From assembly GCA_020216925.1 (NCBI GenBank), contig JAIWOL010000175.1, forward strand, positions 1-10,790: a DNA stretch of 10,790 nt, in the 5' to 3' direction. The notes below the pieces were generated by a model, which made no database searches, was not told the origin of the DNA, and was given only the letters and a program-made list of their open reading frames with translations. Of the stretch, positions 6,253 through 10,790 are shown one piece after another. Each line of letters begins with the position of its first letter. Position 1 is the stretch's first letter. The position numbers and the translations under genes were made by a program. This stretch comes from Thiobacillus sp. GTDB taxonomy: Bacteria > Pseudomonadota > Gammaproteobacteria > Burkholderiales > Thiobacillaceae.

Positions 6253-7728
6253 CTACCGTGCGGCCGCATCGCCCATGTCGGCATGGAAGACGATCTGCGC
6301 GCGGCCTTCGGCCTTGGCGCGATAGAGCGCGCGATCGGCGCGCTTCAGCACGCGGCTCAGCGTGTCGTTGCCGGCAAGCCAGGTACAGCCGGCACTGAGG
6401 CTCAAGCTGGCGTCGATGCCCGCTGCGCGCAGTTCGGCCTGGAAGCGGTCGCCCAGACGCAGGAACCAGGCTGCGATCCCCTCCGTGTCGAGAGCGGCGA
6501 GCAGGGTGACGAATTCGTCACCCGCCAGCCGCGCTGCAAAGTCGGTGTTGCGCGAGGGGGCCGTCAGCGCATGGGCCAGCGCCAGCAGGGCCTTGTCGCC
6601 AGCGGCGTGACCCTGGTTGTCGTTGAGCGACTTGAAGTGATCGAGGTCCATCAGCACCAGTGCAACGGCGTGGCCGCGCTGGGCAAAGCCCAGCATCTGG
6701 CTGAAGCGGCCTTCGAGCGCGCGCCGGTTTGGCAGGCCGGTGAGCGTGTCGGTGAGACTCTGGCGGGCGAATTCGCTGCGCTGTTTTTCGATTTCGATGG
6801 CCATGCGCTCGATTTCGCGGATGGCTGGCTGGAACTGTACGTAGGTGGGCACCAGCGGCGGCGGCGGCGTGCCCGCAGCAACGGCGGCGAGGCCGTCGCG
6901 AATGGTGACGAGGTCTTTGTGGATGTTGCGCTGGAGCGTGCGCATGTCCTCTAGCATAATCGTCAGCACGGCCAGCAGCGCCGCCGCGGCGATGGCGATC
7001 ATGACGACTTGCGCGTGCGACAACGCCGGAGGAGCGCCCCAGACCCGGATACGCCAGCCGGTATCGCGCAGCGGCTGTTCGATGTCCGGCGATACGGCAG
7101 GCGCAGCGCCGGCGCGCACGACGGTTTCTCCGGCGGCATCGATGACCTGGAGCGCATGATCCGGAAAGCGCGAATCGTCGATCACCCGTTGCAGTTGATC
7201 GAGGCGTATGCTCAGGAACACCCCTCCGACGCCGTCGCCCCCCGGCCCGGTTACCGGCACCGTGATATCGAAATGCGCGAGGTCGGGGTTGTCGCGATGA
7301 ACCAGCAAATGCGGGCCGCCCAGTGCGCCGGGCTTTTCCAGGTCGCGCATGCAGGCTGCGCCGACGCGCAGATCGCCAGCGTTGCCGAGCACCTGTGCCT
7401 GCGGTCCGATCAGCGCCAGGCCGAGTACGCCGGGCAGGAAACGCAGACGGATCTCAGCCCAGCGCTGCTGGCTGGCGGCGTCGCCAAGCACGATCTGGTC
7501 ATGGGTCTCGGGGTCGGCGGCAAGCTGGCCTATGGCCTGGCCGTAGAAGTCCAGCCGCCGCAGCAGATTGGTTTCGATGAGACCGAATTGTTTGCGCGCC
7601 AGTTCGTCGCGCTGCGCGTCCGCTTCACGGTAGCCTACCCACAGTGTGGCCGCGATGGCCAGCGCGAAGATGGCCACCACCCCCCACAGGCGGATGCGGA
7701 CGCGGCGATCGAGATCGGCGGGACGCAT
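6253..7728 (-). CDS. Membrane-bound diguanylate cyclase (GGDEF) between ruvA and ruvB
   Basis: A 491-aa predicted synthase of cyclic di-GMP. Membrane segments lie at about residues 12-32 and 239-259 and enclose a periplasmic sensor of about 205 residues. Its pattern (GVFLSIRLDQL, then HALQVIDAAGETVVR) resembles Cache-type domains; that assignment is inference. A linking helix (about 262-325) precedes the GGDEF domain, which starts TDTLTGLPNRRALEG (326-340). It has DLDHFKSLND (361-370), the active-site loop AGDEF (402-406) and ADRALYRAK (464-472). The first Gly of the motif is Ala, a variant known in some active cyclases. RNTD (393-396) sits five residues before the motif, the proper place for the product-inhibition I-site. 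No EAL domain is present. The ATG at 7728-7726 is 8 bases after the ruvA stop; the next Met is at residue 127, so the start is secure. Nearby genes give no functional link to c-di-GMP. Confidence 0.93.
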   Translation of the reverse strand: MRPADLDRRVRIRLWGVVAIFALAIAATLWVGYREADAQRDELARKQFGLIETNLLRRLDFYGQAIGQLAADPETHDQIVLGDAASQQRWAEIRLRFLPGVLGLALIGPQAQVLGNAGDLRVGAACMRDLEKPGALGGPHLLVHRDNPDLAHFDITVPVTGPGGDGVGGVFLSIRLDQLQRVIDDSRFPDHALQVIDAAGETVVRAGAAPAVSPDIEQPLRDTGWRIRVWGAPPALSHAQVVMIAIAAAALLAVLTIMLEDMRTLQRNIHKDLVTIRDGLAAVAAGTPPPPLVPTYVQFQPAIREIERMAIEIEKQRSEFARQSLTDTLTGLPNRRALEGRFSQMLGFAQRGHAVALVLMDLDHFKSLNDNQGHAAGDKALLALAHALTAPSRNTDFAARLAGDEFVTLLAALDTEGIAAWFLRLGDRFQAELRAAGIDASLSLSAGCTWLAGNDTLSRVLKRADRALYRAKAEGRAQIVFHADMGDAAAR

Positions 7729-7736
7729 GCAGCGGC

Positions 7737-8312
7737 TCAGGCTTTGGACAGCCCGCGCAAGGCCAGACGGATCGCCTCGCCCACCAGCAGGCCGGATGGA
7801 AGGCCACGGATCGCCTCAGTGGTTTCGCGCTCGCTGTAACCCAGCGCCAGCAGGGCCTGGCGCACGTCGTCCGAGGCTGCGGATGCGGCTGTGCTTGCAA
7901 TCGCCCCCGTAAACACCGGCTTGCCTTTCAGTTCGAGCAGCAGACGCTCGGCGGTCTTCTTGCCGATGCCGGGAATCTTGACGATGCGGCCAGTTTCCTG
8001 CGCGGCGATGGCTGCGGCGAGATCGTTGACGCTCAGGCCCGAAAGCACGGCCAGCGCGGTTTTCGCGCCGATGCCCGAAACCTTGAGCAGCTCGCGGAAA
8101 GCCTGGCGTTCGATGTCGCTGCCAAAGCCGTAGAGCAGGTGCGCGTCCTCGCGGATGGCCAGATGCGTGAGCAGGCTCACCTGCTCGCCAATCGCCGGCA
8201 GGTTATAGAACGTGCTCATCGGCACGTCGATCTCGTAGCCGACGCCGTTTACATCCACCAGCACCTGCGGCGGCTGCCGGGCGGCGAGAGTGCCGGTAAT
8301 GCGCCCGATCAT
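7737..8312 (-). CDS. ruvA: RuvA, Holliday junction-binding subunit
   Basis: A 191-aa protein that binds four-way junctions as a tetramer and loads RuvB. Domain I begins [10 protein letters not shown] (an OB fold). Domain II has two helix-hairpin-helix motifs, [16 protein letters not shown] (77-92) and [17 protein letters not shown] (112-128). A flexible Ala/Ser-rich linker leads to the C-terminal three-helix domain that contacts RuvB ([16 protein letters not shown]...). Length is close to E. coli RuvA (203). The ATG at 8312-8310 lacks a good ribosome site of its own (only GGA about eight bases upstream). It overlaps the stop of a possible 12-codon leader ORF (ATGA), which does have a good ribosome site. 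ruvA lies 48 bases after ruvC and 8 bases before the cyclase. Confidence 0.97.
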   Translation of the reverse strand: MIGRITGTLAARQPPQVLVDVNGVGYEIDVPMSTFYNLPAIGEQVSLLTHLAIREDAHLLYGFGSDIERQAFRELLKVSGIGAKTALAVLSGLSVNDLAAAIAAQETGRIVKIPGIGKKTAERLLLELKGKPVFTGAIASTAASAASDDVRQALLALGYSERETTEAIRGLPSGLLVGEAIRLALRGLSKA

Positions 8313-8347
8313 GGGGCGCGTCCATTCGCAGCAGCGTTGCCTGTCAT
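8309..8347 (-). CDS. Possible 12-codon leader ORF coupled to ruvA
   Basis: The gap between ruvC and ruvA contains an ATG at 8347-8345 preceded by CAGGGAG (8359-8353) with a five-base spacer, a better ribosome site than that of ruvA itself. It encodes [12 protein letters not shown] and stops at TGA 8311-8309, overlapping the ruvA ATG as ATGA. That is the arrangement used for translational coupling elsewhere in this operon (tolR-tolA, ybgC-tolQ). The peptide has no recognisable function. The likely role, if real, is to deliver ribosomes to the ruvA start. The ORF is short enough to arise by chance; the ribosome site plus the exact overlap is what supports it. Confidence 0.4.
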   Translation of the reverse strand: MTGNAAANGRAP

Positions 8348-8360
8348 TTGCACTCCCTGT

Positions 8361-8876
8361 TCATATCAGACGCCCGCCCTTCACCCGGTAGCCCGCAGTG
8401 GGCTGCGCGCCGAGCCGGCAGCCGTGGGCGTGGGTGATGGCGCAGGCGAGCGCGTCGGCGGCATCCGCCGTCGGCGCCGCGGGCAGCGCCAGCAGGCGCT
8501 TGACCATTTCCTGCACCTGTTCCTTGGCCGCCTTGCCGTGGCCGACCACCGCCTGCTTGATCTGCAAGGCGGTGTATTCCGCAACCGTCAATTCGTTCGA
8601 CACCGCCGCGCAGATCGCCGCGCCGCGCGCCTGGCCCAGCAGCAGGGTGGACTGCGGATTGACGTTGACGAAGACGATCTCGACCGCGCAGGTATCCGGC
8701 TGGTAAGTGGAAATGACTTCGTTCAGACCGGCGAACAGCACGCCAAGCCGGGTGGGCAGTTCGCCCTCGCCGCTCCTGACCACGCCGCTGGCGACATAGG
8801 CGAGCTTCTGGCCGGTCTGCTCAATGACGCCAAAACCGGTGAGCCGCAGGCCGGGGTCGATGCCGAGGATGCGCAA
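8361..8876 (-). CDS. ruvC: RuvC, Holliday junction resolvase
   Basis: A 171-aa endonuclease that cuts Holliday junctions symmetrically as a dimer (E. coli RuvC 173 aa). With a TTG start at 8876-8874 the protein reads [18 protein letters not shown]. The four acidic catalytic residues then fall at Asp7, Glu66, Asp138 and Asp141, the same numbers as in E. coli. This strongly supports both identity and start. [14 protein letters not shown] is the family's C-terminal motif. There is no ATG or GTG near this position in frame; the open frame upstream overlaps yebC and is a shadow. The ribosome site is probably GGAG spanning the yebC stop, about 11 bases upstream, which is distant. The start is 8 bases after the yebC stop, so expression likely depends on yebC translation. 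Confidence 0.96.
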   Translation of the reverse strand: MRILGIDPGLRLTGFGVIEQTGQKLAYVASGVVRSGEGELPTRLGVLFAGLNEVISTYQPDTCAVEIVFVNVNPQSTLLLGQARGAAICAAVSNELTVAEYTALQIKQAVVGHGKAAKEQVQEMVKRLLALPAAPTADAADALACAITHAHGCRLGAQPTAGYRVKGGRLI

Positions 8877-8884
8877 AGGGCCCG

Positions 8885-9616
8885 TTACTCCGGCAACACC
8901 GCGTTGGTGTAGACGTCCTGCACGTCGTCGAGCGCATCGAGCGCGTCCAGGATTTTCTGCATCTTCACCGCGTCGTCGCCGGCGAGTTCGGTTTCGCCTT
9001 CCGGGCGCATGGTGATTTCGGCCACCGCAGGCCTGAACCCGGCGGCCTCGAGCGCAAGTTTCACCGCTTCGAAGACCTTGGGGTCGGGCGAAGTCAGCAC
9101 TTCGATCGAGCCGTCCTCGCTGGGGATGACGTCGTCGGCGCCGGCTTCCAGTGCGACCTCCATCACCGCATCCTCGGAAGCGCCAGGCTCCAGCACGATC
9201 TGGCCGCAGTGTCTGAACTGGAAAGCGACGCAGCCGTCGGTGCCCATGTTGCCGCCGTGCTTGGTGAAGGCGTGGCGCACGTCGGCGACGGTGCGCGTCT
9301 TGTTGTCGGTGAGGCAGTCGACCATCACCGCGACGCCGCCGATGCCGTAGCCCTCGTAGCGCACCTCCTCGTAGTTCACGCCGTCGAGCTGGCCGGTGCC
9401 GCGCTTGATCGCGTTCTCGATGTTGTCCTTGGGCATGGACTCGGCCTTGGCCTTTTCGATGGCCAGCCGCAGCCGCGGATTCATGTTGGGATCGCCGCCG
9501 CCCATCTTGGCGGCCACGGTGATTTCCTTGATAAGCTTGGTGAAGATCTTGCCGCGCTTGGCATCCTGCCGCCCCTTGCGGTGCTGGATGTTGGCCCATT
9601 TCGAATGTCCTGCCAT
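8885..9616 (-). CDS. yebC: YebC/TACO1 family translation-associated protein
   Basis: A 243-aa protein opening with the family signature [20 protein letters not shown]. Other family blocks are [52 protein letters not shown] and [16 protein letters not shown]. The protein ends [10 protein letters not shown]. Members were long annotated as transcriptional regulators (PmpR in Pseudomonas aeruginosa). More recent work ties bacterial YebC and mitochondrial TACO1 to translation of stall-prone, proline-rich sequences. That may be of local interest because TolA and Pro/Ala-rich lipoproteins are encoded downstream, though the link is speculation. It is the first gene of the minus-strand run. Its ATG has a weak GGA ribosome site six bases upstream. 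I see no convincing promoter in the 41-base divergent gap, so the promoter may lie inside the ROK kinase gene. Confidence 0.97.
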   Translation of the reverse strand: MAGHSKWANIQHRKGRQDAKRGKIFTKLIKEITVAAKMGGGDPNMNPRLRLAIEKAKAESMPKDNIENAIKRGTGQLDGVNYEEVRYEGYGIGGVAVMVDCLTDNKTRTVADVRHAFTKHGGNMGTDGCVAFQFRHCGQIVLEPGASEDAVMEVALEAGADDVIPSEDGSIEVLTSPDPKVFEAVKLALEAAGFRPAVAEITMRPEGETELAGDDAVKMQKILDALDALDDVQDVYTNAVLPE

Positions 9617-9657
9617 GTCGATTCCAACGCAAATTGAATGACCGGAGATTTTACACC
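9617..9657. promoter_or_regulatory. Divergent spacer between yebC and the ROK kinase gene
   Basis: This 41-base spacer is AT-richer than its surroundings and must carry or adjoin the 5' signals of both genes. For the kinase, GGAG at 9644-9647 lies ten bases before the GTG start. For yebC, the minus strand has TAAAAT (9653-9648), which resembles a -10 box, but no recognisable -35 lies 16-18 bases further upstream. The spacer is too short for two full non-overlapping promoters, so at least one must extend into a coding region. Confidence 0.35.
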
Positions 9658-10650
9658 GTGGCGTCTCGCCTCCGCTTAGGCATCGACCTCGGCGGCACCA
9701 AGATCGAACTCATCGCGTTCGACGCCGGCGGCCGCGAAATGCTGCGCCGCCGCGTGCCGACGCCGCAGGGCGACTATCCCGCCACGGTTGCCGCCGTTGC
9801 CGCGCTGGTGCGGGGAGCCGAAGCCGAACTGGGACAGCAGGGCACGGTCGGCGTCGGCACCCCCGGCGCGATTTCGCCCGCCACGGGGCGCATGAAAAAC
9901 TGCAATTCCACCTGCCTCAACGGCCGCCCGCTGAAGGAGGACCTCGAGCGCGCGCTGAACCGGGCGATCAGAATGGCCAACGACGCCGACTGCTTCGCGC
10001 TTTCCGAAGCCACCGACGGCGCGGCAACGGGGGCCGGCACCGTGTTCGGCGTCATCCTCGGCACCGGAGTGGGCGGCGGCGTGGTCGTGCGCGGCCATTT
10101 GCTGCAAGGCGCCAACGCCATCGCCGGCGAGTGGGGCCACAATCCCCTGCCCTATTTCCAGTTCGCCCACCGCCAGGCCGACCAAGAATCCACCGGCACG
10201 CACCCCGCCACCGGCGAGGCGATCAACCACCCCTGGCCCAGCCCGCGCGAACTCGACGCCGCCCCCGCCTGCTACTGCGGCAAGAAAGGCTGCATCGAAA
10301 CCTGGTTGTCCGGCCCCGGCTTTGCCGCCGACCACGTGCGCTACGGCGGCGAGGACCTGCCGGCACACGAAATCGCCCAGCTCGCCGCCGCCGGCTACGG
10401 CCCGTGCAGCGCCACGCTCGCGCGCTACGAAGAACGCCTGGCGCGCGCGCTGGCCGGCGTCATCAATCTCATCGACCCGGATGTGATCGTGCTTGGCGGC
10501 GGCATGTCGAACATCGCCCGGCTGTATGACACCGTTCCCAGACTGTGGCGGCGCTACGTGTTTTCCGACCGCGTGGCTACCCGGCTGCTGCCGCCGAGAT
10601 TTGGCGATTCGAGCGGCGTGCGTGGGGCGGCGTGGCTGTGGAACGATTGA
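9658..10650 (+). CDS. ROK-family sugar kinase, Mak-like (probable fructokinase)
   Basis: A 330-aa kinase of the ROK family, resembling E. coli Mak (fructo/mannokinase) along its length. The phosphate-binding loop is GIDLGGTK (8-15), and NDADC contains the expected catalytic Asp109. EWGHNPLP (158-165) and CYCGKKGC (205-212) are the ROK signature; His161, Cys205, Cys207 and Cys212 are the predicted zinc ligands. [13 protein letters not shown] and [13 protein letters not shown] close the protein, as in Mak. Between NPLP and CYCG there are about 39 residues, roughly 26 more than I recall in E. coli Mak. The frame opens at a TTG (9634), but I chose the GTG at 9658 because GGAG lies ten bases upstream and the glycine loop then sits at the usual distance from the start. 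The substrate could be fructose, mannose, glucose or an amino sugar. Confidence 0.9.
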   Translation: MASRLRLGIDLGGTKIELIAFDAGGREMLRRRVPTPQGDYPATVAAVAALVRGAEAELGQQGTVGVGTPGAISPATGRMKNCNSTCLNGRPLKEDLERALNRAIRMANDADCFALSEATDGAATGAGTVFGVILGTGVGGGVVVRGHLLQGANAIAGEWGHNPLPYFQFAHRQADQESTGTHPATGEAINHPWPSPRELDAAPACYCGKKGCIETWLSGPGFAADHVRYGGEDLPAHEIAQLAAAGYGPCSATLARYEERLARALAGVINLIDPDVIVLGGGMSNIARLYDTVPRLWRRYVFSDRVATRLLPPRFGDSSGVRGAAWLWND

Positions 10651-10667
10651 TCTGAAATCACAAGCAC

Positions 10668-10695
10668 AAAAACAAGGGGGCCTGCGCCCCCTTGT
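10668..10695. terminator. Perfect GC-rich hairpin after the kinase gene
   Basis: ACAAGGGGGC (10672-10681), loop CTGC, exact complement GCCCCCTTGT (10686-10695), starting 21 bases after the kinase stop. AAAAA lies on its left (10668-10672) but ATCCC, not a T-tract, on its right. As an intrinsic terminator it is therefore complete only for minus-strand transcripts coming from the right, where the RNA would end in a U-run. It may still end kinase transcription weakly. An insertion to its right could have removed a T-tract. Confidence 0.65.
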
Positions 10696-10706
10696 ATCCC
10701 TTGTCA

Positions 10707-10753
10707 GGCGACACCGTAAATTGACCCCCTGGCGACACGAGGAATTGACCCCC
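10707..10753 (+). repeat. Two 23-bp direct repeats, 24-bp period
   Basis: GGCGACAC, four variable bases, then AATTGACCCCC occurs at 10707-10729 and again at 10731-10753, one base apart. Nineteen of 23 positions form the fixed part. Repeats of this kind at a transposon end are probable transposase-binding sites. Part of the motif (TTGACC) also resembles a -35 box, so the repeats could help drive the downstream ORF; this is inference. Confidence 0.8.
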
Positions 10754-10775
10754 CTTGTTCGCAAGGAGGCCATCG

Positions 10776-10790
10776 TTGGAAACGAAGCAC
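10776..10790 (+). CDS. Start of a probable istA-type transposase gene, five codons
   Basis: AAGGAGG at 10763-10769 is a near-perfect Shine-Dalgarno. Six bases later a TTG codon opens a frame reading METKH up to the window edge. The start fits an IS21-family IstA (DDE transposase) by position next to the terminal repeats. Five residues cannot prove identity. No stop is seen and no ATG or GTG is present at a suitable distance. Confidence 0.4.

Larger units (their letters stand above)
10702..10790 (+). mobile_element. Probable left end of an IS21-type insertion sequence
   Basis: From TGT at 10702 the sequence changes to a non-coding stretch with two direct repeats. It then has a strong ribosome site and the start of an ORF at the window edge. 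Elements of the IS21 family have TG-starting ends with repeated internal motifs and istA starting close to the left end. The layout matches that. The exact boundary and target duplication cannot be fixed without the other end. Confidence 0.55.

Noticed and set aside
5260..6954. Very long plus-strand open frame (564 codons) opposite ruvB and the cyclase
   Set aside because: It is antisense to two clear protein families with all motifs intact. In GC-rich DNA, long open frames opposite real genes are common. The translation is rich in Arg, Gly and Ala and shows no domain.
7644..8912. Plus-strand open frame of 422 codons opposite ruvA and ruvC
   Set aside because: Antisense shadow; both ruv genes are complete with catalytic residues, and no ribosome site or motif supports this frame.
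9648..9653. TAAAAT as a yebC -10 box
   Set aside because: No matching -35 at 16-18 bases, so I do not call a promoter; it is only mentioned under the spacer.
9634..9657. TTG start for the ROK kinase, eight codons upstream of GTG
   Set aside because: No ribosome site precedes the TTG, whereas the GTG at 9658 has GGAG ten bases upstream. The choice is fairly but not fully secure.
1..10790. CRISPR arrays, tRNA or rRNA genes, toxin-antitoxin pairs, prophage genes
   Set aside because: None seen. The only repeats of note are the hairpins and the two IS-end direct repeats.

Overview
The window is GC-rich and reads as chromosomal DNA of a proteobacterium, most likely a betaproteobacterium. That placement is my inference from protein flavour and gene order. 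Nearly all of it (1-9616) is one minus-strand run of tightly packed or overlapping genes. In transcription order, right to left, they are yebC, ruvC, a possible 12-codon leader ORF, ruvA, a membrane diguanylate cyclase, ruvB, ybgC, tolQ, tolR, tolA, tolB, a small lipoprotein gene, pal and the 5' part of cpoB, which runs off the left edge. This is the order known from Pseudomonas aeruginosa (yebC/pmpR-ruvCAB-ybgC-tolQRAB-oprL-ybgF). Here it carries two extra genes: a GGDEF-family gene between ruvA and ruvB, and a 114-aa lipoprotein gene between tolB and pal.

The genes form two machines. RuvA and RuvB migrate Holliday junctions and RuvC cuts them during recombinational repair. TolQ, TolR and TolA form the proton-driven inner-membrane motor. 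It acts through periplasmic TolB on the outer-membrane lipoprotein Pal, with CpoB, to pull in the outer membrane and coordinate envelope constriction at division. YebC is a translation-associated factor and YbgC an acyl-CoA thioesterase.

At 9617-9657 a 41-bp divergent spacer separates yebC from a plus-strand ROK-family sugar kinase gene, similar to E. coli mak (9658-10650). A perfect hairpin lies 21 bases beyond its stop. After that the sequence changes character. Two 24-bp-period direct repeats, a strong Shine-Dalgarno and the first five codons of an ORF look like the left end of an IS21-type insertion sequence cut by the right edge.

Most of the window is conserved housekeeping sequence. 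The points worth a second look are the cyclase inside ruvAB, the lipoprotein inside the tol-pal cluster, the candidate leader ORF coupled to ruvA, and the IS end next to the kinase terminator. I saw no tRNA, rRNA, CRISPR array, toxin-antitoxin pair or phage gene.
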